A stretch of 64,000 nucleotides of DNA from UBA1672 sp050633325 (GTDB taxonomy: Bacteria > Pseudomonadota > Alphaproteobacteria > Micavibrionales > Micavibrionaceae). How positions within the stretch are numbered: the first letter of the stretch is position 1; the number at the start of each line of letters is the position of its first letter. The DNA lies in NCBI GenBank assembly GCA_050633325.1, contig JBOEGH010000006.1, positions 62,001 to 126,000 on the forward strand, in the 5' to 3' direction. Under the pieces are notes generated by a model that saw only the letters and a list, made by a program, of their open reading frames with translations, was not told where the DNA came from and searched no databases. The position numbers were made by a program, and so were the translations under genes. Shown in pieces: positions 42,936 through 52,262 of this stretch.

Positions 42936-42972
42936 TTATCCCTCAATAGTTATCCCGCAATAGTTATCCACA
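42933..42972 (+). promoter_or_regulatory. Three DnaA-box-like sites at 14-bp intervals between ftsA and ftsZ
   Basis: TAGTTATCC begins at 42933, 42947 and 42961, exactly 14 bp apart in one orientation. The corresponding nonamers are TTATCCCTC, TTATCCCGC and TTATCCACA, the last a perfect DnaA box. They lie at the head of the 293-bp ftsA-ftsZ interval. The rest of that interval (to 43228) is AT-rich; I see no ORF or clear hairpin in it and expect it to hold an ftsZ promoter. Confidence 0.55.
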
Positions 42973-43228
42973 TCAATAATTACCATGGTGTTTTGCTATG
43001 GTTTTTTTATGCTTTAGTGCTGTTCTGTTTTGTGAAAAGTGAATCAGTTGTGTGGGTTATGGCGTTTAGCTGTGTTTTGATTTTAACCGAGGTGTTTTTT
43101 CTGTGGTTGTAAAATGCAGGGGAAAACATTGGGGATGGTGTATTTTATCCTATTAATATGTTTTTTTATTAATTAGAGTCTTAATTGTCCTTCCACGAAC
43201 ATCCCTTTTTCTAGGAGTTCCCTAAACT

Positions 43229-45013
43229 ATGATTAATATAAAAATGCAACCAACCGAAGTATCTAATCTTTCCCCTAAAATTGCAGTTATCGGCGTCGGT
43301 GGCGCAGGTGGTAATGCGGTTAATAACATGATCGCCTCCAGTCTTGACGGCTGTGAGTTTCTTGTTTGTAATACTGATTCACAAGCTCTGGCAAACTCAC
43401 TTTCAGATAATAAAGTTCAGTTAGGTGTTAATGTAACAGGTGGTCTTGGCGCAGGATCAAAGCCAGAAGTTGGTCAGGCCGCTGCGGAAGAAAGCTTGGA
43501 AGAGGTTTTGCGTTATCTTGATGGTGCGAATATGGCGTTTGTTACCTGTGGAATGGGTGGTGGAACCGGTACTGGTGCTGCTCCTGTTATTGCGAAGGCG
43601 TGTCGCCAACAAGGTATCCTGACAGTTGGTGTCGTGACAAAGCCGTTTCACTTTGAAGGTGTGCACCGTATGGAGCAGGCTGAAAAAGGTATTGAGGAAA
43701 TGCAGCAATATGTTGACACCTTAATCGTAATCCCTAATCAGAATTTATTCCGTATCGCGAATGAAAAGACAACTTTTGCCGAAGCATTCAAGATGGCTGA
43801 TACTGTATTGCAATCAGGTGTTCGTGGTGTGACTGACCTTATGGTTCGCCCAGGTCTTGTTAATCTTGATTTCGCTGATATCCGTACTGCTATGTTGCAA
43901 ATGGGTAAGGCCATGATGGGTACAGGCGAAGCGACAGGCGAAAAACGTGCTGTTGAAGCGGCAGAATCTGCGATCAATAATCCTCTTCTTGATGATGTGT
44001 CAATGAAAGGTGCAAATGGTGTTATCATTAATGTAACCGGTGGCTACGACATGACGCTATTCGAAGCGGATGAAGCTTGTAACCGTATCCGTGATGAAGT
44101 TGACCCAAGCGCAAATATCATATTTGGTGCGACATTTGATGAATCGATGGATGGCTTTATGCGTGTTTCTATCGTCGCGACTGGTATTGATGGCGAGGAA
44201 AAAGGGAAGATATTCGGCGGAACATCAGGAAATAATGGCGGCCATAAAAAGCCTTTGCCTGTTGATAGATCTGTTCCTAATACAACTCCTGCAGTGGCTG
44301 CGGAAGCATCTATACCTCCTATGGGTAACGTTGCCCAATCCAGGCCTGCTGCTTTGATGTCAGGTCGTGAAGTTATACAAGGATTGACTGCTCCTTCTCC
44401 TATTTCGGAAGCCCAGCTAAGTTCACCTTCGCCGGTTCAGGCGCAACCAGATACTTCTTCTGTTGCTAGTCAGGGAAGTGCTCCTTCTCCTGTTTCATTT
44501 GATATGTTTGAACAAGCTGAGTTCACAAATCCTAAAGACGTTGAGACTCCACCTCTTGGTGTTAGGCATAATGATTCATTCATTCCGCCTAAGCCGATGG
44601 AGCCTGATGCTTTAATTCCTGAAAAAGGTGTTGGTTCTCATATATCCAGTTTCCATGGTGCTCATGTTGAAACAGGATCAAGTGATAATGCAGAAAGAGC
44701 ACCTGTTGGCTTGAATTTGAATCCTCCTAAAGGTGTTACTCCACCCGCTCATACAAAGCCTTCTCGTGCGGCTCCCTCTCTTTTGGAGCGTATCACAGGT
44801 ACTGTTCAGCAACATATCGGCGGTATGCGCGAAGATGCGGATGTTGTTGAGACATCTTTGCCACCAACAGATGATGGTGTAAAGCAAGCTGTGGCTACTT
44901 CTCCTTCTCCTGCACAGGGTAGTTTGAACATTAGCGCGCCGGCGGGTAAGCCTGCGGTATCTCTTGATGATGAGCTGGATATTCCGGCATTCCTACGTCG
45001 CCAAGCAAATTAG
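43229..45013 (+). CDS. ftsZ: Cell division GTPase FtsZ
   Basis: 594 residues, with a normal ~320-residue tubulin-like core and an unusually long (~250-residue) Pro/Ser-rich linker. Core motifs: VIGVGGAGGNAVNNMI, CNTDSQAL, the tubulin signature GGGTGTGAAPVIA, NFDFADIRTAM-like NLDFADIRTAM (T7 loop catalytic Asp) and GATFDESMDG. The C-terminal peptide DDELDIPAFLRRQAN binds FtsA and other partners and is of alphaproteobacterial type. TAGGAG precedes the ATG. A terminator follows at 45039. Confidence 0.98.
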   Translation: MINIKMQPTEVSNLSPKIAVIGVGGAGGNAVNNMIASSLDGCEFLVCNTDSQALANSLSDNKVQLGVNVTGGLGAGSKPEVGQAAAEESLEEVLRYLDGANMAFVTCGMGGGTGTGAAPVIAKACRQQGILTVGVVTKPFHFEGVHRMEQAEKGIEEMQQYVDTLIVIPNQNLFRIANEKTTFAEAFKMADTVLQSGVRGVTDLMVRPGLVNLDFADIRTAMLQMGKAMMGTGEATGEKRAVEAAESAINNPLLDDVSMKGANGVIINVTGGYDMTLFEADEACNRIRDEVDPSANIIFGATFDESMDGFMRVSIVATGIDGEEKGKIFGGTSGNNGGHKKPLPVDRSVPNTTPAVAAEASIPPMGNVAQSRPAALMSGREVIQGLTAPSPISEAQLSSPSPVQAQPDTSSVASQGSAPSPVSFDMFEQAEFTNPKDVETPPLGVRHNDSFIPPKPMEPDALIPEKGVGSHISSFHGAHVETGSSDNAERAPVGLNLNPPKGVTPPAHTKPSRAAPSLLERITGTVQQHIGGMREDADVVETSLPPTDDGVKQAVATSPSPAQGSLNISAPAGKPAVSLDDELDIPAFLRRQAN

Positions 45014-45038
45014 ATTTATCCTCCTCTATTGATAAAGA

Positions 45039-45068
45039 AGGGTCCTGATTTTTTCAGGGCTCTTTTTT
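45039..45068 (+). terminator. Rho-independent terminator after ftsZ
   Basis: AGGGTCCTGA (45039-45048) pairs with TCAGGGCTCT (45054-45063) over 10 bp including two G-T pairs, with a T-rich loop and then TTTTT. It separates ftsZ from lpxC. Confidence 0.8.
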
Positions 45069-45181
45069 ATTATATGCGGGAGTGTAACATGTTTGTAACA
45101 TATCGAAACAAAGTGTGATTTGATGCAGTGCATTGTTTTTTGTATATTAACAAAGTCGAATGAGCTGATTGAGATTTCTAT

Positions 45182-46105
45182 ATGATTAACAACGTACAAA
45201 ATACAATAAAAAACAAAGCAACAATTCGTGATGTTGGTCTTCATTCAGGAGAGCAAATAACAATGCATTTGCTTCCTGCGCCTGAAAATCAGGGAGTTGT
45301 ATTTGTGCGTAGTGACATGGTCGATGTGGACAATGTTATTCCGGCAAGTTGGGATTATGTTATTGATACTCAATTATGTACGGTAATAGGAAATGATAGT
45401 GGCGCACGTGTTGGTACGGTGGAGCATCTAATGTCTGCATTACGTGGGTGCGGAATTGATAATATTACTATTGAGATTGATGGTGCGGAAGTTCCTGCAA
45501 TGGACGGTAGTGCGATGCCTTTTGTCGAAGTTATTGAAAATGCAGGCATAAAGTCACAAAATGCGCCCAAACGCGCAATCAGAGTTTTGAAAGAGGTTTG
45601 CGTTGAAGATAATGGAAAAAGCGTAACCTTAAAACCTGATGAAGCATGTGTCTTCGCCGGAGAGATTGAGTTTGACCACGGTGATATCGGTCATCAGAGA
45701 TTCGAAACACAATTGGTTAACGGTAACTTCAAACATGATATAGCACAGGCACGTACATTTGGTTTCCTTCATGAGGTTGAGTATATGCGATCTCAAGGGT
45801 TGGGTCTTGGCGGATCTTTGGATAATGCGATAATATTGGACACTGATGGTGTTATGAATCCACAGGGATTGCGTTTTTCTAATGAATTTATTCGCCATAA
45901 ATTATTGGATGCAATTGGTGATCTTTATCTTGCTGGCGGTCAAATCCTTGGTTTGTACGATGGTGTTAAGGCCGGTCATGCAATAAATAACGCAATTTTG
46001 CATGAGCTATTTTCTTCTGATGAAAATTGGGAATATGTTGACCTTCCTGTATCACAAGGAAAAGTTGTCAGTTCATCGAAAGAGTCTGAGATGGTTTTTG
46101 CCTAA
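45182..46105 (+). CDS. lpxC: UDP-3-O-acyl-N-acetylglucosamine deacetylase
   Basis: 307 residues; zinc enzyme for the committed step of lipid A synthesis. Motifs: DVGLHSGEQITM, TVEHLMSAL (first zinc His), EIDGAEVPAMDGSAMPF, ARTFGFLHEVEYM, GLGGSLDNAI, RFSNEFIRHKLLDAIGDL (zinc His and Asp) and GHAINNAILHEL. It shows that the organism makes LPS. It has its own transcriptional unit, bounded by terminators on both sides. Confidence 0.97.
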   Translation: MINNVQNTIKNKATIRDVGLHSGEQITMHLLPAPENQGVVFVRSDMVDVDNVIPASWDYVIDTQLCTVIGNDSGARVGTVEHLMSALRGCGIDNITIEIDGAEVPAMDGSAMPFVEVIENAGIKSQNAPKRAIRVLKEVCVEDNGKSVTLKPDEACVFAGEIEFDHGDIGHQRFETQLVNGNFKHDIAQARTFGFLHEVEYMRSQGLGLGGSLDNAIILDTDGVMNPQGLRFSNEFIRHKLLDAIGDLYLAGGQILGLYDGVKAGHAINNAILHELFSSDENWEYVDLPVSQGKVVSSSKESEMVFA

Positions 46106-46154
46106 AAACTGTTTTTCATCTCACCTTGAATAGATTTTATTTTATAGATTACGC

Positions 46155-46184
46155 AAAGAGGGGCTAACCCTCTTTCATTTTATG
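46155..46184 (+). terminator. Rho-independent terminator after lpxC
   Basis: AAAGAGGG (46155-46162), loop GCTAA, CCCTCTTT (46168-46175): a perfect 8-bp stem followed by CATTTTAT. It lies 50 bases after the lpxC stop and before bamD. Confidence 0.75.
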
Positions 46185-46235
46185 CCCATTCTGTTTATTG
46201 ATATATAGATATATTTATAGAATCGGAGCGAATTT

Positions 46236-47057
46236 ATGTGTTTGAGAAAACCCCTTTTATCTGTGTTTGTCATATGCGCTTTGGCGGCGTGTTCCAGCAG
46301 TGGTGAGAAAGAGGTTGCTGTCGAGGCTGCATCTGTTGAGTCATTGTATGAGCGAGCTAAAACTGCAATGGATGGAGAGCAATATGTCGAAGCTACTAAA
46401 TATTTCGAAGAGGTAGAGCGTCAACACCCGTATTCTCAATGGTCAACACGTGCGCAGTTAATGGGTGCTTATTCTTCATATTTGGATCAGCGTTATGATG
46501 ATGCGGTTATTTCTTTGGATCGTTATATACAATTGCATCCTGGTGCGTCTGATATTGATTATGCATATTATTTAAAGGCATTGTGTTTTTATGAGCAAAT
46601 ATCAGATGTAAGACGTGATCAGGATATGACTATTCAAGCGGTTAAGGCGTTGAATACATTGATTAGTCGCTTTCCTAACAGTCAATATGCGCGTGATGCG
46701 GTGCTAAAACGTGATCTGACATTTGATCATTTGGCAGGTAAAGAAATGGATGTTGGTCGTTATTACCTAAACCGTGGGCATGTTAATGCTTCTATTAACC
46801 GTTTTAGATCAGTTGTTATTAACTTCCAAACAACAAGCCACGTGGCAGAGGCGCTTCACCGTTTAGTTGAAGCATATATGACATTAGGTTTAAGAGGCGA
46901 AGCGGTAAAGGTTGCGGCTGTTCTTGGGCACAATTATCCGGGAAGCACATGGTACGAACGTTCATACGCAATACTTGATGATGAACAACGTCAAAAAATC
47001 ATTGATGATCGCGGAATTATTGAACGTACATTTGATACTCTTCTAAAGCCTGACTAG
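46236..47057 (+). CDS. bamD: Outer membrane protein assembly lipoprotein BamD
   Basis: 273 residues with a lipoprotein signal (LLSVFVICALAACSSSG; lipidated Cys in LAAC). TPR repeats follow: YERAKTAMDGEQYVEATKYFEEVERQHPYSQWSTRAQ and two or three further units with AxxxLDRYIQLHP. BamD is the essential lipoprotein partner of BamA in outer membrane protein insertion. CGGAG precedes the ATG. Next to lpxC and recN, the standard alphaproteobacterial position (old name comL). Confidence 0.95.
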   Translation: MCLRKPLLSVFVICALAACSSSGEKEVAVEAASVESLYERAKTAMDGEQYVEATKYFEEVERQHPYSQWSTRAQLMGAYSSYLDQRYDDAVISLDRYIQLHPGASDIDYAYYLKALCFYEQISDVRRDQDMTIQAVKALNTLISRFPNSQYARDAVLKRDLTFDHLAGKEMDVGRYYLNRGHVNASINRFRSVVINFQTTSHVAEALHRLVEAYMTLGLRGEAVKVAAVLGHNYPGSTWYERSYAILDDEQRQKIIDDRGIIERTFDTLLKPD

Positions 47058-47094
47058 AGTTGTTTAGATTTATAAATATGGGGTAATACGATAA

Positions 47095-48747
47095 ATGTTG
47101 ATGAATTTAATCATCAAGAATGTTGTACTGATAGACCATCTAGTTATAGATTTTAAAGGTGGTCTATGCACCATGACGGGTGAAACCGGTGCGGGTAAAT
47201 CTATTCTATTGGATTCTCTTGGGTTAGCTTTAGGCGTGCGCGCAGAAAGTGGTTTGGTACGTAATGGCACCGATTCTGCCAGTGTTACAGCAAGCTTTCA
47301 AATCACCGATGATCATAAAGCATATAAGATATTAGAAAATGCAGACATCAATATTGATGATGATGTTTTATTGATGCGCCGTGTTGTGAATAACAACGGT
47401 AAAAGCAGGGCGTTCATAAATGACCAACCTGTAAGTGTCGGCTTGTTAAGGCAAGTAGGTGATAGTTTGGTTGAAATACATGGTCAATTTGAAACACAAG
47501 GGCTTTTGAACCCACAAACACATCGATCTATGTTGGATGAATATGCAAAAATAAAAGGCGATCTTGCGCGGTTTTGGGATGACTGGAAAGATCAAGAGCA
47601 AGCGCTGGACGATCTTTATAAAATGTCAGAGCGCGCCCATAGGGAAGAAGAATATTTGCGTATTTCTTTAGAAGACCTTGAAAAACTTAATCCTGTTACG
47701 GGAGAGGAGGCGGAGCTATCTTCTCTAAGAGAACGATTAAAGCACCGAGAAATAGTTCTGGAATCATTAAGCAATGTTAGCTTGATATTGGGTAATGAAC
47801 ATGACCCGGTGCAGCAAGCTTGGGCGGAGTTAGATAAGATATCAGGCAAAGCAGATGATAAAGTTGAGGATGCAATCGCTGCTCTTTCTCGTGCATCATC
47901 AGAAATTGCAGAGGCAGATTCTATTGTTCAGACTATATCTTCTGACCTGCAGGATAGTGATGCAAACTTAGAAGAAATAGATGACAGATTATACGCTCTT
48001 CGTATGCAGGCGCGTAAACATAATTGTTCTGTTGATGATCTTCCATCCTTTCGTGAGAAGATTGCAAATCAACTGAATATGATTGAGCATGCGGATGATG
48101 TTTTGCAGGCGCAAAAGAATAAATGTAAATGTGCACGTGACGCATATATTGAACAAGCGGAAAAAATCAGTGCAAAGCGTAAATCTGTTGCCGTCAAACT
48201 TAACAAACTTGTTCAAAAAGAACTTATCCCTTTGAAATTAGAAAAGGCGCGTTTTGTAACGCAAGTTGATAAGTTAGATGAGATAGAATGGAACATGCAT
48301 GGAATGGACAAGGTTCGTTTCTTGGTGTCCACCAATCCGGGACGGGAAGCAGGCCCGATACATAAGATCGCATCAGGCGGAGAAATGTCCCGTTTTATGT
48401 TGGCGCTTAAAGTTGTTATTGCTCAATCAGGTTCAACACACAGCTTTATATTCGATGAAGTAGATACGGGAATTGGTGGCGCTACTGCTGATGCAGTTGG
48501 GGAGAGATTGGCAATTTTGGCGGATTCAAAACAAGTTTTAGTTGTCACTCATGCACCACAGGTTGCCGCACGTGCAGATCACCATTGGATAGTAAAAAAA
48601 TCCGGTAAAGGTGAGGTAAAGACAGATATTATCTTGTTGAAAGACCGTAATGAAAGATGTGAAGAAATTGCCCGTATGCTTGCAGGTGCTGATATAACGG
48701 CCGAGGCACGAGCGGCCGCTAATAAGTTATTGGATAATGCCGCATGA
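47095..48747 (+). CDS. recN: DNA repair protein RecN
   Basis: 550 residues, SMC-like ATPase for double-strand break repair. The Walker A GETGAGKS is near residue 27, the halves are separated by ~280 residues of coiled coil, the signature is ASGGEMSRFMLALK and Walker B is SFIFDEVDTGIGG, followed by VTHAPQVAARADHH. The ATG at 47095 has a second ATG two codons later; MNLIIKNVVLIDHLV is the expected start. It overlaps ligA by 4 bases. Confidence 0.96.
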   Translation: MLMNLIIKNVVLIDHLVIDFKGGLCTMTGETGAGKSILLDSLGLALGVRAESGLVRNGTDSASVTASFQITDDHKAYKILENADINIDDDVLLMRRVVNNNGKSRAFINDQPVSVGLLRQVGDSLVEIHGQFETQGLLNPQTHRSMLDEYAKIKGDLARFWDDWKDQEQALDDLYKMSERAHREEEYLRISLEDLEKLNPVTGEEAELSSLRERLKHREIVLESLSNVSLILGNEHDPVQQAWAELDKISGKADDKVEDAIAALSRASSEIAEADSIVQTISSDLQDSDANLEEIDDRLYALRMQARKHNCSVDDLPSFREKIANQLNMIEHADDVLQAQKNKCKCARDAYIEQAEKISAKRKSVAVKLNKLVQKELIPLKLEKARFVTQVDKLDEIEWNMHGMDKVRFLVSTNPGREAGPIHKIASGGEMSRFMLALKVVIAQSGSTHSFIFDEVDTGIGGATADAVGERLAILADSKQVLVVTHAPQVAARADHHWIVKKSGKGEVKTDIILLKDRNERCEEIARMLAGADITAEARAAANKLLDNAA

Positions 48748-50816
48748 GTTTGTTTGATTTAGATGAAGTTGATGCAAAGTCACGTCATAAAGTGCTGTCT
48801 GATAAAATGCGTGCAGCCGATAAAGCCTATTATCAAAATGATGATCCTATATTGTCTGATGCCGATTACGATAAGCTACGCATTGAGATCGAGAAGTTAG
48901 AAGAAGATTATCCCGATCTTGCTAACTCTGAAAGCCCGACACAAAAGGTTGGTTCTGCACCTGCTAAAGGGTTTAAAAAGGTTAAACATGCCGTTCCTAT
49001 GTTGTCTTTATCTAACGTATTTAGCGAAGAAGATGCACAAGGCTTTATCGATAAAGCGCGTAGATTCTTGGGGCTTGGCGATGATGAGGTAATATCACTG
49101 GTCGCAGAACCTAAGATAGATGGTCTTTCATGCTCATTACGATATGAAGGCGGTGTATTGGTTCGTGCGGCCACACGTGGTGATGGCGCAGAAGGCGAAG
49201 ATATAACCGATAATGTAAGGACTATATCCTCTATACCGCAAAAACTACCTGACGATGCCCCGTATGTATTAGAAATTCGTGGTGAAATTTATATGGGGCG
49301 TTCTGCATTTCAGATTCTTAATGGTAATCAGGAAAAAAATGGCAAACCTGTTTTTGCAAATCCGCGTAATGCTGCTGCTGGTAGTGTGAGACAGTTAGAT
49401 TCAAATATAACTAAGGGGCGTGATTTAGGTTTCTTTGGTTATGCATTGGGGGAGATATCTGAATCTTTCGCAGATACTCAAGAAGAAGTCAGGCAAAAAA
49501 TTGCACAGTGGGGGATACCTGAAACACCATATAAGTTATGTCACAGTATCGAAGACATAATGGAAAATTATGATGAAGTATTAGAAAGCCGCCCCGATTT
49601 AGATTATGAAATTGATGGCATAGTTTATAAGATAAACAATCTGGATTTACAAAATCGTTTAGGATTTGTTGCACGTTCACCGCGTTGGGCTACTGCGCAT
49701 AAATTCCCGGCTGAACAAGTTGTTACCCGTATAAATGCAATTGACGTTCAGGTCGGAAGAACCGGCGCACTAACTCCTGTTGCGCGACTAGATCCTATTA
49801 CCGTGGGTGGTGTTGTCGTGTCTAACGCGACATTGCATAATGAAGGTGAAATTATGCGAAAGGATATTCGCATTGGTGATTATGTTGTTGTGCAACGTGC
49901 AGGTGATGTTATACCGCAAGTGGTTGAGGCTGTAATATCAAAACGCACAGGTGATGAAGAGGCGTTTAAGCCATTAACACAATGTCCCGAATGCGGGTCT
50001 GATGCATTATTAGAAGAAGGCGATGCTGTTCGCCGTTGTAGCGGCGGTATGACTTGCCCTAAGCAAGCTATTGAGCGTTTAAAGCACTTTGTATCAAGGC
50101 TTGCATTTGATATTGATGGTCTGGGCGATAAAATTATAGAATCATTTTGGGAGGAGGGGCTTATTACAAGCCCGTCTGATATATTTTACTTAGAAAGCAA
50201 TAATGAGAACAGCTTAACCCCCATACGTGCGCGTGAAGGGTGGGGAACTTTATCAGAGAAAAACCTGTTTAAATCCATAAATGATCGCCGTGAAATTGAG
50301 CTTAATCGTTTTATATATGCGCTGGGTATACGCCAAATTGGTGAGGCCACGGCAAAGAGGTTGGCTTCAACTTATGTATCAATAGACATATTAATATCAT
50401 CAATGATAGCAGCGCAAGATCATGAAAGCGAAGCATATGAGAGCCTTATTTCCATTGAAGATATAGGCCCGGCTGCGGCACATGATTTAATTTCCTTTTT
50501 CGCGCAAGAAAAGAATATTGATATCTTAAATGATCTGATTTCTAACCTTAACATTAAACCTTATGAAGCTCCACAGTTGCAAAACAGCGTTGTAGCAGGG
50601 AAAATTGTTGTGTTCACGGGTACACTTATTAATATTACTCGCGCCGAGGCAAAGGCAAAGGCAGAGTCTTTAGGAGCGAAGGTTTCAGGATCAGTTTCTA
50701 AGAAAACAGATTATGTTATTGCTGGTCAGGACGCAGGGTCTAAGTTAAAGAAAGCGCAATCTTTGGGCGTTGAGGTGCTTAGCGAGCAGGATTGGTTAGA
50801 CCTTGTCTCTTCTTGA
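48744..50816 (+). CDS. ligA: NAD-dependent DNA ligase
   Basis: 690 residues with all LigA domains: Ia domain (YYQNDDPILSDADYDKL), adenylation domain with the nucleophilic Lys in EPKIDGLSCSLRY, the GEIYM motif, OB fold, a four-cysteine zinc finger (CPECG ... CSGGMTC), helix-hairpin-helix repeats and a C-terminal BRCT domain (GKIVVFTGTL to EQDWLDLV). It seals nicks in replication and repair. The gene starts in the end of recN (ATGA) and ends the long plus-strand cluster, before a strong terminator. Confidence 0.97.
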   Translation: MSLFDLDEVDAKSRHKVLSDKMRAADKAYYQNDDPILSDADYDKLRIEIEKLEEDYPDLANSESPTQKVGSAPAKGFKKVKHAVPMLSLSNVFSEEDAQGFIDKARRFLGLGDDEVISLVAEPKIDGLSCSLRYEGGVLVRAATRGDGAEGEDITDNVRTISSIPQKLPDDAPYVLEIRGEIYMGRSAFQILNGNQEKNGKPVFANPRNAAAGSVRQLDSNITKGRDLGFFGYALGEISESFADTQEEVRQKIAQWGIPETPYKLCHSIEDIMENYDEVLESRPDLDYEIDGIVYKINNLDLQNRLGFVARSPRWATAHKFPAEQVVTRINAIDVQVGRTGALTPVARLDPITVGGVVVSNATLHNEGEIMRKDIRIGDYVVVQRAGDVIPQVVEAVISKRTGDEEAFKPLTQCPECGSDALLEEGDAVRRCSGGMTCPKQAIERLKHFVSRLAFDIDGLGDKIIESFWEEGLITSPSDIFYLESNNENSLTPIRAREGWGTLSEKNLFKSINDRREIELNRFIYALGIRQIGEATAKRLASTYVSIDILISSMIAAQDHESEAYESLISIEDIGPAAAHDLISFFAQEKNIDILNDLISNLNIKPYEAPQLQNSVVAGKIVVFTGTLINITRAEAKAKAESLGAKVSGSVSKKTDYVIAGQDAGSKLKKAQSLGVEVLSEQDWLDLVSS

Positions 50817-50840
50817 GTAATAAAGGCTCCAACAAAGCAA

Positions 50841-50868
50841 AAGGACGCAAATTATGCGTCCAATTTTT
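50841..50868 (+). terminator. Terminator between ligA and the small opposing gene
   Basis: GGACGCA (50843-50849), loop AATTA, TGCGTCC (50855-50861): a perfect 7-bp stem with A residues before and ATTTTT after, so it can stop transcription from both directions. Confidence 0.85.
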
Positions 50869-50886
50869 AAGTAATTTATATAATTA

Positions 50887-51126
50887 TTATACCGCGTCTT
50901 GTTTGTCGCGTAGGTCGTGAAGTCTGCTCATCGCATTTTCTATTTCAGGCGGATAATCCCGACGTTCGATAAACTCACCACCACCAGTATTACGAGTCAT
51001 CGCAAGTTCTAATGCACGTGTAAGCAGTTCGGAGAGTTTATAATCTTCCTGTTCTAAAGAAAGCTCAAGTGATGATAATATCCTATCGCTCAGGCGAATT
51101 TGCTCTCTGTTTAATTCTGAAGTCAT
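50887..51126 (-). CDS. Small conserved-looking protein of unknown function
   Basis: 79 residues, acidic and helical, with no membrane segment. The start is marked by GGGAGAAA before the ATG and the end by a bidirectional terminator, so it is a genuine gene. The first half (REQIRLSDRILSSLELSLEQEDYKLSELLTRALELAMTR) looks like two amphipathic helices and the second half contains ERRDYPPEIENAMSRL. I do not recognise the family. It may share a transcript with the hydrolase gene upstream, 44 bases away. Confidence 0.7.
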   Translation of the reverse strand: MTSELNREQIRLSDRILSSLELSLEQEDYKLSELLTRALELAMTRNTGGGEFIERRDYPPEIENAMSRLHDLRDKQDAV

Positions 51127-51170
51127 TTTCTATTTCTCCCGTTATTTTGAGTTTATATTGTGCATTGTTC

Positions 51171-52169
51171 TTAAAAAGGTTTCAAGGTTTCTGGTCTATC
51201 TATTATGTTTTCTTTTATTAAATTATAGAATTTGTCTAAAAAATCATCTCTAGTATCATCGGATTCCATTAATATTTCATGAAAAGATGTTGGGTATTCA
51301 ACTATTTGGGATTTATCAATTGTATCAATAACCTTTTTGGCAATTATGTTATCCACTAAATCTTCATTCCCTGGTATGCCGAAAAGGCAAGGGGGCTTTA
51401 TTCCGCTGGTGAATGATTTATTCTGTATGGTAGAGCAAGACTTTTGTGCCTCCCTTAACCATCCATATGTAACCTCACCAACTTGTAAGTCTTCATTACA
51501 CTCCAACCATTGATCATGTATTAATTTACGTATCGGATCAGAGGTCAATCTGGGGTGCCTTTTGCTCTCTCCCCAATTACCGCCACCTGGTATATATGAA
51601 TTACCAAGAACAGACCCACATAAAGATGTTGCAATATCAGCTATAATGGAAGGTGTTTTTTCAAACACTTTTAGTCCTATCATCGGTGCAGTGAACGCGG
51701 CACATTCAAATGTGTCAGGATATTTGTGTATGTATCTCATACCGATATTAGCACCCATAGAGTGAGCAAGCATGGCCAATGGAATACGGCCTTTATCGGT
51801 GTGTACACTTGAATGTTTTACATACTCTAATATTAAGCAGTGAAGATCCTCAACATCTAGATCAAAATCTCCGCCATGACGTTTTTGGGTGTTTTCAAGA
51901 TATCTTGTTGATTTACCCTGACCAGCCCAATCGAAGGTCCAAAATGTTATATTATTTTCATTACACCATCGTGCAATTTCAAAATACTTTTCTGAAAACT
52001 CTCTTACCCCTTGTAGACATACAACCACAGCATCAGGAGCTTTGTCATGATTTGGGGTGCATGTGCCAAAGCGCATGGTTCGGCCATTACTTTTGAAGTT
52101 ATGCCATCGCCAACCGACAGGCTCTTTAAAGCGCTCTTCTAAGTCGGGAGGTGTTTCGTTGGTATTCAT
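51171..52169 (-). CDS. Alpha/beta hydrolase, lysophospholipase/monoglyceride lipase-like
   Basis: 332 residues of the Hydrolase_4 (serine aminopeptidase S33) type. The N-terminal third has VVVCLQGVREFSEKYFE, where family members have HGxxEHSxRY, and TFDWAGQGKSTR. The nucleophile Ser is in LAHSMGANIGMRY, and a DLV segment after LFGIPGNEDLVD plus SFHEIL gives the acid and base. No signal peptide. Likely a cytoplasmic or membrane-associated lipid or ester hydrolase; the substrate is not known. About 90 bp separate it from pntB upstream. Confidence 0.8.
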   Translation of the reverse strand: MNTNETPPDLEERFKEPVGWRWHNFKSNGRTMRFGTCTPNHDKAPDAVVVCLQGVREFSEKYFEIARWCNENNITFWTFDWAGQGKSTRYLENTQKRHGGDFDLDVEDLHCLILEYVKHSSVHTDKGRIPLAMLAHSMGANIGMRYIHKYPDTFECAAFTAPMIGLKVFEKTPSIIADIATSLCGSVLGNSYIPGGGNWGESKRHPRLTSDPIRKLIHDQWLECNEDLQVGEVTYGWLREAQKSCSTIQNKSFTSGIKPPCLFGIPGNEDLVDNIIAKKVIDTIDKSQIVEYPTSFHEILMESDDTRDDFLDKFYNLIKENIIDRPETLKPF

Positions 52170-52262
52170 TAGATATTCTTTTCAAAAATTTACTATCAGC
52201 ATCAAGATTATGCCGTAAAAAAATTAATAGAAAGCAAAGATGTTCTAAAAAAAACCTCCTAA

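Noticed and set aside
43165..43190. Paired TTAA motifs before ftsZ as a CtrA site
   Set aside because: The spacing is 8 bases, not the 7 needed.
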